Below are positions 43,214 through 50,674 of a DNA stretch of 64,000 nucleotides, piece after piece. The notes beneath the pieces are model-generated. The model was not told where the DNA came from and made no database searches. It saw nothing but the letters and a program-made list of their open reading frames with translations. The position numbers and the translations under genes are program-made. Where the stretch lies: the NCBI RefSeq assembly GCF_019104725.1, contig NZ_JAHRXF010000004.1, positions 124,001-188,000 of the forward strand, read 5' to 3'. Every line of letters begins with the position of its first letter. Position 1 is the stretch's first letter. The DNA is from Streptomyces corallincola (GTDB lineage: Bacteria > Actinomycetota > Actinomycetes > Streptomycetales > Streptomycetaceae).

Positions 43214-43254
43214 CCCCGACTGCTGTCGCAGCCGCTCAGCGACAGCAGTCGGGG
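43214..43254. terminator. Bidirectional terminator overlapping the end of the barrel-protein gene
   Basis: CCCCGACTGCTGTCGC and GCGACAGCAGTCGGGG form a perfect 16-bp stem with a 9-nt loop. The loop and one arm include the last five codons and the stop of the minus-strand gene. Confidence 0.85.
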
Positions 43255-44306
43255 TCGAGGCCGTCCGGGAGGTGTTCGCCGCCGAAGACCGCGCAGGTGG
43301 CCTCGTGTCCGCCGAGCGCCGCGACGGCGAGCAGCAGCGATCCGGCGGTCCAGGTGGTGAGTTCGCGCGGCCAGACGGTGCCGTCGTCGAAGACGTACCC
43401 CGTCCAGTACAGGCCGCTCTCCGGATCGCGCAGGTGCCGGATGGACTGGAGGATCTCCAGCGCCCGGTCCGACTCCCCCGACGCCCAGAGAGCCAGGGCG
43501 AGTTCGCTGGACTCGCCGCCGGTGACCCACGGGTTGGGGATCACGCAGCGCACTCCGAGGCCGGGGACCACGAAGCGGTCCCAGCCGTCCTCGATACGGG
43601 ACTTGGCGTCCACGCCGGTCAACGCGCCGCCGAGGACCGGGTAGTACCAGTCCATCGAGTAGCGGGCCTTGTCGAGGAACCGCTCGGGGTGCCGCTGGAT
43701 GGCGTGCCGGAGCGCGCCGAGCGCCAACTCCCAGTCGGGCTGCGGCTCTTCGCGCTGCTCGGCGATGGCAAGGGCGCAGCGCAGCGCGTGGTGGACGGAC
43801 GAACTCCCGGTCAGCAGGGCCTCGTTGACGGGCGTGCCGTCGGCGTCGCGGCGCCAGCCGATCTCGCCGCCGGGCCGCTGGAGGGCAAGGACCCATTCGA
43901 CGGCCGCGTACACGGTGGGCCACATCCGGTCCAGGAACGTGTCGTCGCCGGTGGAGAGGTAGTGGTGCCAGACGCCGACGGCGACGTAGGCGACGAAGTT
44001 GGACTCGCGGGCGGCGTCGGTGACGTCGTCGTGGGCGCCGTCGGCGTAGGCCGCGTACCAGGAGCCGTCCGCGTTCTGGTGCCGGGCGAGCCAGGTGTAG
44101 GCGCGTTCGGCGGCCTCGTGCTCACCGGCCGCGTCGAGCGCCATCGCGGCCTCGGTGTGGTCCCACGGGTCGAGGTGGTGGCCCCGGAACCAGGGGATGG
44201 CGCCGTCCGCGCGCTGTTCGGCGAGGAGGGCGCGCACGGTGGCGGCGGCCTGGTCGGCGGTGAGGACCCCGGCCAGCACGAGGTGTTCGGTGCGGGGCGT
44301 GGTCAC
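43236..44306 (-). CDS. Alpha/alpha-barrel protein of the prenyltransferase/GH15-like type
   Basis: A 356-residue protein with repeated helical-hairpin motifs: IPWFRGHHLDPWDHTEAAMAL, YTWLARHQNADGSWYAAY, SNFVAYVAVGVWHHYLSTGD and SELALALWASGESDRALEIL. The conserved Trp/Asp residues of an (alpha/alpha)6 barrel are present. In databases such proteins are often named prenyltransferase, but the HxDPWDH and DGSW patterns also fit a carbohydrate-active barrel. The start overlaps the methyltransferase stop (GTGA), so it is the third gene of a coupled operon. Confidence 0.78.
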   Translation of the reverse strand: MTTPRTEHLVLAGVLTADQAAATVRALLAEQRADGAIPWFRGHHLDPWDHTEAAMALDAAGEHEAAERAYTWLARHQNADGSWYAAYADGAHDDVTDAARESNFVAYVAVGVWHHYLSTGDDTFLDRMWPTVYAAVEWVLALQRPGGEIGWRRDADGTPVNEALLTGSSSVHHALRCALAIAEQREEPQPDWELALGALRHAIQRHPERFLDKARYSMDWYYPVLGGALTGVDAKSRIEDGWDRFVVPGLGVRCVIPNPWVTGGESSELALALWASGESDRALEILQSIRHLRDPESGLYWTGYVFDDGTVWPRELTTWTAGSLLLAVAALGGHEATCAVFGGEHLPDGLDPDCCR

Positions 44307-45037
44307 CGGGCGTCCACGGCCGGCAGGTGCGGCTTGGTGGCGTAGACGACGAAGCTCTTGCCGAGCACCGGGTTGAGCGCCTGTTCGGCGAGCCGGGTGG
44401 CGAGCGGCTTCTTCATGATGTCCCAGACCAGGAGCTTGTGGTACGCCCGCACCGGCAGCGCCTTGTCATTGTCCACGCCGAAGGCGCACTTCAGCCACCA
44501 GTACGGCGAGTGCAGCGCGTGCGCGTGATGGCTGCCGTACGGCTTGAGACCTGCCTCGCGGACCTTGCGGACGAGTTCGTCGGCCTTGTAGATGCGGATG
44601 TGGCCGCCCTCGACCTCGTGGTAGGCGTCGGAGAGCGCCCAGCAGACCTTCTCGGGGCCGTAGCGGGGCACGGTGACGGCGAGGCGTCCGCCGGGCCGCA
44701 GCACACGGACCATCTCCGCGAGTACGCCCTTGTCGTCGGGGATGTGCTCCATCACCTCGGAGATGATGACCACGTCGAACGAGTCGTCAGGGAAGGGCAG
44801 TTGGAGTGCGTCGCCCTCCATCGCGGTGGCCGTGGCACCCTCGGGCGCCTCGCCGGCCTCCTTCATCGCCGCAAACCAGGTGGCGACCTCGCGGATCTCC
44901 TCGGCGTTCCGGTCGAGCGCCACGACCCGCGCGCCGCGCCGGTAGCACTCGAAGGCGTGTCGCCCGGCGCCGCAGCCGAGGTCCAGGACGCGGTCGCCGG
45001 GGGCGAGCGGGAACCGGGAGAAATCGACGGTCAGCAC
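44303..45037 (-). CDS. Class I SAM-dependent methyltransferase
   Basis: A 244-residue UbiE/COQ5-like methyltransferase: LDLGCGAGRHAFECYRRG (motif I), VVALDRNAEEI, LPFPDDSFDVVIISEVMEHIPD, and a late AVTVPRYGPEKVCWAL. It starts with GTG overlapping the glycosyltransferase stop by 7 nt. The acceptor is unknown; placement suggests it modifies the same glycolipid or glycoside as the glycosyltransferase. Confidence 0.92.
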   Translation of the reverse strand: MLTVDFSRFPLAPGDRVLDLGCGAGRHAFECYRRGARVVALDRNAEEIREVATWFAAMKEAGEAPEGATATAMEGDALQLPFPDDSFDVVIISEVMEHIPDDKGVLAEMVRVLRPGGRLAVTVPRYGPEKVCWALSDAYHEVEGGHIRIYKADELVRKVREAGLKPYGSHHAHALHSPYWWLKCAFGVDNDKALPVRAYHKLLVWDIMKKPLATRLAEQALNPVLGKSFVVYATKPHLPAVDAR

Positions 45038-46455
45038 GTGGCCCTGCTTTCGGGTGAGTTCTCGGCGAGGTCGGCGGAGGGTGCGGGGGCGGTCGCGGCC
45101 GTCACCGGGCGGGCGGTGGCGACGGACCGGGCGGGGGCGGCGGGTCCGGTGCCGTACCGGTCGATGGCCTCGCGGTAGCGGGCGACGGTGCCCTCGGCGG
45201 CGCGGGCCCAGGTGAAGCGGGCGAGGACGCGTTCGCGTCCGGCGTGGCCGAGGCGGGCGCGCAGCACCGGGTCACCGAGCAGCCGGTTCAGACCGGCCGC
45301 GAGCGCGTCCGCGTCGCCGGGCGGTACGGCGAGGCAGGTCTCGCCGTCGGCTCCGGCGACCTCGGGGATGGCGCCGCCGGTGGTGGCGAGCAGCGGGGTC
45401 GCGGTGGCCATCGCCTCGGCGGCGGGCAGCGAGAACCCCTCGTACAGCGAGGGAACGCAGGCCACTTGGGCGGAGCGGATGAGATCCACGAGTTCGGCGT
45501 CGGAGATGCCCTTGACGAACTGGACGGCGTCCTCGAGGCCGTGGCGTGCGACGGCCCGCGCGACCGGTCCCTCGGCGGGCCGCTTCCCCACGACGACGAG
45601 GTGCGCGGCGGGGTGTTCGGCGCGGACCTCGGCGAGCGCCTCGACCAGGAAGACGAGGCCCTTGAGGGGGACGTCGGCGCTGGAGGTGGTGACGATGCGG
45701 CCGGGGACCTCGGGGACGGCCGGGTCGGGGCGGAACAGGCCGGTGTCGGCGCCGATGTGCACGACGTGGATGCGGTCGGCCCGCACTCCGAGGTCGTCCA
45801 CGATCTCGCGGCGGGAACTGCCGGAGACGGTGAGGACGGAGGGCAGGCGGCGGGCAACGCGCTTCTGCATGCGGGTGAAGGCGTACCAGCGGCGCACCGA
45901 CCAGCGGCGCTGCCAGGTGTCGGCGGCGTCGAGTTCGAGGCGGCGGTCCACGGTGATGGGGTGGTGGACGGTGGTGACCAGCGGGGCACCGAGGTCGCCC
46001 AACAGGCCGTAGCCGAGCGTCTGGTTGTCGTGCACGACGTCGAACTCACCGCTGCGGGCCCGCAGATGGCGCCCGGCGCGGAGCGAGAAGGTCAGCGGTT
46101 CGGGGAAGCCGCCGGTCCACATGGTGCCGACTTCGAGGGCGTCGATCCAGTCGCGGTACTCGTCGCGGGCCGGGGTGCGGAACGGGTCGGGCTGGCGGTA
46201 CAGGTCCAGGCTGGGCAACTCGGTGAGGGTCAGACCGGGCAGACCCTCGTCCAGGACGGGGTAGGGCTGGGAGCCGATGACCTCGACGCGGTGCCCGAGG
46301 CGGGCGAGTTCGCGGGAGAGGTGGCGTACGTAGACGCCCTGGCCGCCGCAGAAGGGGTTGCCCTTGTAGGTGAGGAGCGCGATGCGGAGCGGTGCTCCGC
46401 CGTCCGCCGCGCGGTCGCCGGGCCCGGGGCCCGCCTGACTGGCCTCAGCGGTCAC
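45031..46455 (-). CDS. Glycosyltransferase family 4
   Basis: A 474-residue GT-B retaining enzyme. The N-terminal Rossmann half starts IALLTYKGNPFCGGQGVYVRHLS; the C-terminal half has VVVGKRPAEG, VPSLYEGFSLPAAEAMA (the E-x7-E donor motif) and LLATTGGAIPEVAG. It is a cytosolic, NDP-sugar-dependent enzyme. The last 35 residues are Ala/Pro-rich. It is the first gene of the operon and divergent from a KstR-like TetR gene, with an operator-like palindrome between them. Confidence 0.92.
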   Translation of the reverse strand: MTAEASQAGPGPGDRAADGGAPLRIALLTYKGNPFCGGQGVYVRHLSRELARLGHRVEVIGSQPYPVLDEGLPGLTLTELPSLDLYRQPDPFRTPARDEYRDWIDALEVGTMWTGGFPEPLTFSLRAGRHLRARSGEFDVVHDNQTLGYGLLGDLGAPLVTTVHHPITVDRRLELDAADTWQRRWSVRRWYAFTRMQKRVARRLPSVLTVSGSSRREIVDDLGVRADRIHVVHIGADTGLFRPDPAVPEVPGRIVTTSSADVPLKGLVFLVEALAEVRAEHPAAHLVVVGKRPAEGPVARAVARHGLEDAVQFVKGISDAELVDLIRSAQVACVPSLYEGFSLPAAEAMATATPLLATTGGAIPEVAGADGETCLAVPPGDADALAAGLNRLLGDPVLRARLGHAGRERVLARFTWARAAEGTVARYREAIDRYGTGPAAPARSVATARPVTAATAPAPSADLAENSPESRATC

Positions 46456-46507
46456 TCCGGGCCCCTCTCTCCTGCACTGTCCCGCGAGACTACGACGGTC
46501 GTTGATC

Positions 46508-46537
46508 TAGAACAAGTTTCAGACTTGATCGTTCAAG
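46508..46537. promoter_or_regulatory. KstR-type operator plus adjacent inverted repeat
   Basis: TAGAACAAGTTTCA (46508-46521) fits the mycobacterial KstR consensus TNNAACNNGTTNNA at every defined base. Directly after it, CTTGATCGTTCAAG (46524-46537) is a 5+5 inverted repeat. It lies 53 nt upstream of the glycosyltransferase start and about 140 nt upstream of the TetR gene. Autoregulation and control of the operon are inferred. Confidence 0.65.
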
Positions 46538-46673
46538 AGGCTCCGAATCTACCGGCAGGTAAGGTCCGCGGGAGCAGTGGATCAGGTGATTAACGCCACG
46601 GCGCGGAGCCCCGCCGTAGAGGATGATCACTGGCCCTGTGGCCGCCCTCACCGACTGTCACGGAACGGGACCC

Positions 46674-47450
46674 ATGCCTGCGGAATCGACGGAATCGAAG
46701 CCGGGAGCGATATCGGGAGCGATGTCGGGAGCGGGTGCGGGAGTTGGTACGGGAGTTGGTACGGGAGTTGGTACCGGGCGGGGGGTGCCGCCCTCGTCGC
46801 CCTCGTCGCCCTCGCCGTCGGCGCCCTCGCCGTCGCCATCCGCGCCCTCGCCGTCGCCGTCCTCGTCCTCGCCGCTGTCTCCGTTGACGGAGCGGCAGGA
46901 GGCGCGGCGGCGGCGCATTCTGCGGACGACCGCGCTGCTGGCCGGGCGGGGCGGGTTCGACGGGGTGCAGATGCGGGAGGTGGCGGAGTCCTCGCAGGTG
47001 GCGCTGGGCACGCTGTACCGGTACTTCCCGTCGAAGGTGCATCTGCTGGTCGCGGTGATGGCCGACCAGTTGGAGCGGATGCACGGCTCGCTCCGCAAGC
47101 GGCCCCCGGCGGGCGCGACGCCCGGTGAGCGGGTCGCGGAGACCCTGATGCGCGCCTTCCGCGCCCTGCGGCGCGATCCGCTGCTGGCCGAGGCGATGGT
47201 CCGCGCCCTCACCTTCGCGGACGCCTCCGTCTCCCCCGAGGTGGACCGGGTCTCCGCCCGTACCCGCGCCATCATCCTGGACGCGGCCCGGCTGACCTCC
47301 CCCACCCCGGCCGAGTCCTCCGCCGTCCGCGTCGTCGCGCACACCTGGCACTCGGTGCTGGTGACGTGGCTGGCGGGGCGTTCGAGCGTCGAACAGGTAC
47401 GGGGGGACATCGGGACGGTGTGCGCGCTGATGGACGGGACGCGGACGTGA
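46674..47450 (+). CDS. TetR family regulator, KstR-like
   Basis: About 258 residues. The N-terminal 65 residues are low complexity: GVGTG repeats, then Ser/Pro runs. The DNA-binding domain follows: LTERQEARRRRILRTTALLA, MREVAESSQVALGTLYRYFPSKVHLLVAVM. The YRYFPSKVHLLV helix and the rest closely follow mycobacterial KstR, the repressor of sterol degradation, whose ligands are CoA thioesters of sterol intermediates. No sterol genes adjoin; the likely target is the divergent glycosyltransferase operon. Confidence 0.88.
   Translation: MPAESTESKPGAISGAMSGAGAGVGTGVGTGVGTGRGVPPSSPSSPSPSAPSPSPSAPSPSPSSSSPLSPLTERQEARRRRILRTTALLAGRGGFDGVQMREVAESSQVALGTLYRYFPSKVHLLVAVMADQLERMHGSLRKRPPAGATPGERVAETLMRAFRALRRDPLLAEAMVRALTFADASVSPEVDRVSARTRAIILDAARLTSPTPAESSAVRVVAHTWHSVLVTWLAGRSSVEQVRGDIGTVCALMDGTRT
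46736..46782 (+). repeat. 12-bp GGGAGTTGGTAC repeat in the TetR N-terminus
   Basis: GGGAGTTGGTAC recurs three times with a partial copy before, encoding G-V-G-T. It is followed by a Ser/Pro-coding simple repeat (CCGTCGCC). Confidence 0.9.
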
Positions 47451-47759
47451 GGGGCGGGAGCGGCGGAACGGGACGGTTGGCGCGGGCGGGACGGACCGCG
47501 CGGTCGGCGTGAGCGGGGCGGGCGGGACGGACCCCCACGGGCGGCACGAACCCCACGGGCGGCCCGGACCTCACGGGCGGGGCAGGCGCTGTCCGGCACG
47601 ACCTGAAGCCATCAACTCACCTTGTCCACACGGGCACTTGACACACTCTGACGCTCACCGCATCGAACTGGAATCGTCCTCCGCCCGTGTATTCGGTGGA
47701 ACCGCCTGAGTGGTCGCCCCCGGCCGCCCAGGACAGCTCACCCCCACTGGAGGACCTCC
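47451..47759. other. Intergenic region, 309 bp, with an 18-bp repeat
   Basis: At 47527-47582 the unit ACCCCCACGGGCGGC occurs three times at about 18-nt spacing. Nothing in the first 70 bp is recognisable. The segment 47605-47700 is less GC-rich and should contain the promoter of the secreted-protein gene (TTGACA at 47639), but no good -10 is seen. Confidence 0.5.
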
Positions 47760-48221
47760 ATGCACCTTCGACGAACCGCGAGCGCCCTCGGTGCCGCGAC
47801 GGCGCTGGCTCTGGCACTCGGCGCCCCCACCGCCCAGGCCGCCGGGAGCGTCCCGCCGGAGCAGGTGGCGGCCGGCCGGATCTGCGCCGACCAGCTGGCC
47901 TCGCTCCAGGACGCCGTCTCGGAGGCCCAGTACCTGGCGCTGGAGGGCCAGCCCGTGGACTGGGACCGCGTCCACGCCGAGCTGGACGGCGCGAACGGTG
48001 CCGCCTGCGAGAGTTTCACCTCACTGACCGCCGCGCCGCTCGCCCTCGTCGGAGACCTCGTCAACTCGGCGCAGGCCTACGACGCGGCGGGTGACCACCC
48101 CGCCACCTTCTGCCCCCTCGACGATGCCGTCTGGACCCTCGGCCCCACCGCCTACGAGGTCTACAAGGCCGTGGGCATCGACCGGACCAAGCCGGTGCGC
48201 GGCACCAGTTCCTGCGCGTGA
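47760..48221 (+). CDS. Secreted protein, unknown function
   Basis: A 153-residue protein (MHLRRTASALGAATALALALGAPTAQAAG) with a clear signal peptide cleaved after AQA. GGAGGACCTCC precedes the ATG. The mature domain is mostly helical with four Cys (ICADQL, ACESF, FCPLD, SSCA) and no catalytic motif. The family is unknown to me. A strong terminator follows. Confidence 0.75.
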   Translation: MHLRRTASALGAATALALALGAPTAQAAGSVPPEQVAAGRICADQLASLQDAVSEAQYLALEGQPVDWDRVHAELDGANGAACESFTSLTAAPLALVGDLVNSAQAYDAAGDHPATFCPLDDAVWTLGPTAYEVYKAVGIDRTKPVRGTSSCA

Positions 48222-48227
48222 ACAACG

Positions 48228-48268
48228 GCGGGGATGCCCGTCCGGCTGCCACCGGAGGGCATCCCCGC
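48228..48268 (+). terminator. Terminator after the secreted-protein gene
   Basis: GCGGGGATGCCC and GGGCATCCCCGC form a perfect 12-bp stem with a 17-nt loop, starting 6 nt after the stop codon. There is no T run. Confidence 0.7.
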
Positions 48269-48399
48269 ACGTCCACGCCGTAGGGGCGGGGGCCCACGCG
48301 ACCACCTCGTCCGGCACGGGAGGGCACCGGCCGGACGGGCATGACATTCGTCACCGGGAGGCTGTCGGCACGGCCACGCTCCGGGGCCGGTCGGGCGGC

Positions 48400-48545
48400 C
48401 GGTAAAGTGTGCGGGTCGTCATCACAGCCGTACGGGGGAAAGCCGGTGCAATTCCGGCGCTGACCCGCAACCGTGAGCCGTCCGGGAGGACGGTGAGCCG
48501 GAACGCCTCGTTCGGATGTTGCACGGCTCACGCGTGCGGCACCCC
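48400..48545 (+). promoter_or_regulatory. Cobalamin riboswitch
   Basis: The core GGGGAAAGCCGGTGCAATTCCGGCGCTGACCCGCAACCGTGA (48434-48475, given here in two overlapping parts: GGAAAGCCGGTGCAATTCC and GCTGACCCGCAACCGTGA) matches the conserved cobalamin aptamer sequence, with the 5' strand TAAAGTGTGCGGGTCGTCAT before it. It is followed by a 10-nt element (48523-48532) complementary to 48472-48481, a possible switching helix. It leads the transcobalamin-like/ECF operon. Confidence 0.92.
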
Positions 48546-48644
48546 GCCGCGCGCGGCACCGTCGAGGTCTACGGAGCCGAGCCGCCCCGGAGATACCGGT
48601 GCGCGCGCAGGCCGGTTCCCCGCGAGGAGAGGCAGTCGCCCACC

Positions 48645-49880
48645 ATGAACATACGCCGCAAGGCCACGGCTCTCGCCGCCATCGGCCTGCTGGGCGCGGC
48701 AGCTCCCGCCACCGCCGCCACCGGGTCGCCCGCACCCCGCACCCCGGCCGCGCTGTTCGGCACGGCGGACCCCACCTATGACGGGGTGTGGCGCCAGTCC
48801 CTCTCCCTGCTCGCCGAGCACACCCTCGGCCAGCGCCCGGCGGCGAGCGCGGTCACCTGGCTGACCGGCCAGCAGTGCGCGGACGGCGGCTTCGCGGCGT
48901 ACCGCGCCGACACGGCCCGCCCCTGCGGCGGCAAGAGCGGCGCCCAGCCCGACACCAACAGCACGGCAGCCGCCGTACAGGCCCTCGCCACGCTCGGCGG
49001 GCACGCCGACGCGGTGCGCGGGGGCACCGCCTGGCTGGTGAAGGCGCAGAACAAGGACGGCGGCTGGGGCTTCACGCCCGGCAGCCCCAGTGACACCAAC
49101 TCCACCTCCGTGGTCGTCGGCGCGCTCGTCGCGGCGAAGCAGACCCCGGACACGTACCGCAGCCCGTCCGGCAAGCTTCCGCAGGACCTGCTCGCCGCGA
49201 TGGCCCTGCCCTGCGGCACCAAGCCCGCCGCCGACGCGGGCGCCCTCGCCTACCAGCCGGACAAGAAGGGCGGGCTCGTCGCCAACGCCGACGCCAGCGC
49301 GGCCGGTGTGCTCGGCGCGCTCGGCAAGGGCTTCGTCGTCGCGCCCGCCAAGGGCGACGGCTCCGGCAAGGCGCCCGCCTGCACCGGCGACCCGGCGCAC
49401 CGCACGCCCGCGCAGACCGCCGACGGCGCCGCCGCCTACCTCGCCACCGCCGTCGCCCCCTCCGGCCACCTGATGTCCGCCATGCCCGGTGCCGAGAAGC
49501 AGCCCGACTTCGGCAACACCGCCGACACGGTCGTCGCCCTCGTCGCCGCCGGACACCCGGCCGAGGCGAAGAAGCCGTACGCCTGGCTGGAGAAGAACGC
49601 CACCGCGTGGGCGAAGCAGAGCGGCCCGGCCGCGTACGCGCAGCTCGTCCTCGCCGCGCACGCGGTGGGCGCCGACCCGCGTGCCTTCGGCGGTACGGAC
49701 CTCGTACGGTCCCTCGACGCGCTCGGCCCCAAGCCCGCCGCGCAGGCCCCGGCCGCCGCCGAGCACCAGGAGACGAAGAAGTCCGGGCCCGCCGTGTGGT
49801 GGATCGTCGGCGTAGGCGCGGTGGCCGGTATCGGCATCGGCTTCCTGCTGAGCGGACGCCGGAAGCGGCAGCAGCCGTGA
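48645..49880 (+). CDS. Surface-anchored transcobalamin/intrinsic-factor-like barrel protein
   Basis: About 411 residues. A signal peptide (MNIRRKATALAAIGLLGAAA) is followed by an (alpha/alpha)6-type barrel with repeated motifs: VTWLTGQQCADGGFAAY, DTNSTAAAVQALATLGG, VKAQNKDGGWGFTPGSP, DTNSTSVVVGALVAA and FGNTADTVVALVAAGHP. The C-terminus has one membrane helix (VWWIVGVGAVAGIGIGFLL) and a basic tail. Databases may call it prenyltransferase, but an extracellular, riboswitch-controlled barrel fits a cobalamin-binding protein. This function is inferred from context. It is the first gene of the operon. Confidence 0.82.
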   Translation: MNIRRKATALAAIGLLGAAAPATAATGSPAPRTPAALFGTADPTYDGVWRQSLSLLAEHTLGQRPAASAVTWLTGQQCADGGFAAYRADTARPCGGKSGAQPDTNSTAAAVQALATLGGHADAVRGGTAWLVKAQNKDGGWGFTPGSPSDTNSTSVVVGALVAAKQTPDTYRSPSGKLPQDLLAAMALPCGTKPAADAGALAYQPDKKGGLVANADASAAGVLGALGKGFVVAPAKGDGSGKAPACTGDPAHRTPAQTADGAAAYLATAVAPSGHLMSAMPGAEKQPDFGNTADTVVALVAAGHPAEAKKPYAWLEKNATAWAKQSGPAAYAQLVLAAHAVGADPRAFGGTDLVRSLDALGPKPAAQAPAAAEHQETKKSGPAVWWIVGVGAVAGIGIGFLLSGRRKRQQP

Positions 49881-50674
49881 GCCGGGGCCGCCGCACGGCA
49901 GCCGCCGTGCGCCCGGCGGGCCGTGCGGGGGCGGGAACCGCTCAACGCCCGTCGCACCGCACGGGAGTTGTCGCCACCCCGGTCCGCCGTGCGGCGGCCG
50001 TCGTGCTCACCGCGCTCGCCGTCCTGGCGGGCGCCGCACCGGCGCACGCCACCGGGTACCGCTACTGGTCCTTCTGGGAGCGGACCGGAAGCCACTGGTC
50101 GTACGCGACCCAGGGTCCCTCGACCGCCCGCCCCGAGGACGGTGCGGTGGAGGGGTTCCGGTTCGCGGTGAGCGCCGACTCGGCGGACGCGGCCCGGCCG
50201 CGCGGGGCGGCGGACTTCGGCGCCGTCTGCGCAGGTACGCCCGCGAAACCGGGCACCAAACGGGTCGCGCTCGTCCTCGACTTCGGCACCCGCGCCGACG
50301 CCCCCTCCGGGGAAACCCCTCCGGGCCGTCGTACGGCGTGCGCGCGCGTCGCCCCCGACGCGACGGCCGCCGAGGCCCTGGCCGCCACCGCCAAGCCCCT
50401 GCGCTACGACACCAACGCGCTGCTCTGCGCCATCTCCGGGTATCCCCGTACGGGCTGCGGCGAGCAGGTCTCCGGGAGCAGCGCCGGGAACGGCAAGGTG
50501 GCCGGGGGCGGTACGGGGGTGAAGGGCGACGGGGGTGCCCAGGACACCGCGTCGGCCCGGCCGGGCGACGGCAACGGCAGCGGGCCCTCTCTCGGCCTGC
50601 CCCTCGGCATCGCCGCCGTCGTGCTGCTCGGCGGCGCGGCGGTGTGGCAGACCCGGCGGCGCAGGGATGCGTGA
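49877..50674 (+). CDS. SCO2322 family protein
   Basis: About 265 residues; its GTG overlaps the stop of the barrel-protein gene (GTGA). A signal peptide (VLTALAVLAGAAPAHATG) is followed by a small beta-rich domain (YRYWSFWERTGSHWSYATQGP, VEGFRFAVSADS, RVALVLDFGTR, AVCAG), a Gly/Ser-rich stretch and a C-terminal membrane helix (LGIAAVVLLGGAAVW) with an RRRR tail. It matches the SCO2322-type proteins that accompany this cobalamin cluster in Streptomyces. The role is unknown but extracytoplasmic. Confidence 0.85.
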   Translation: MSRGRRTAAAVRPAGRAGAGTAQRPSHRTGVVATPVRRAAAVVLTALAVLAGAAPAHATGYRYWSFWERTGSHWSYATQGPSTARPEDGAVEGFRFAVSADSADAARPRGAADFGAVCAGTPAKPGTKRVALVLDFGTRADAPSGETPPGRRTACARVAPDATAAEALAATAKPLRYDTNALLCAISGYPRTGCGEQVSGSSAGNGKVAGGGTGVKGDGGAQDTASARPGDGNGSGPSLGLPLGIAAVVLLGGAAVWQTRRRRDA

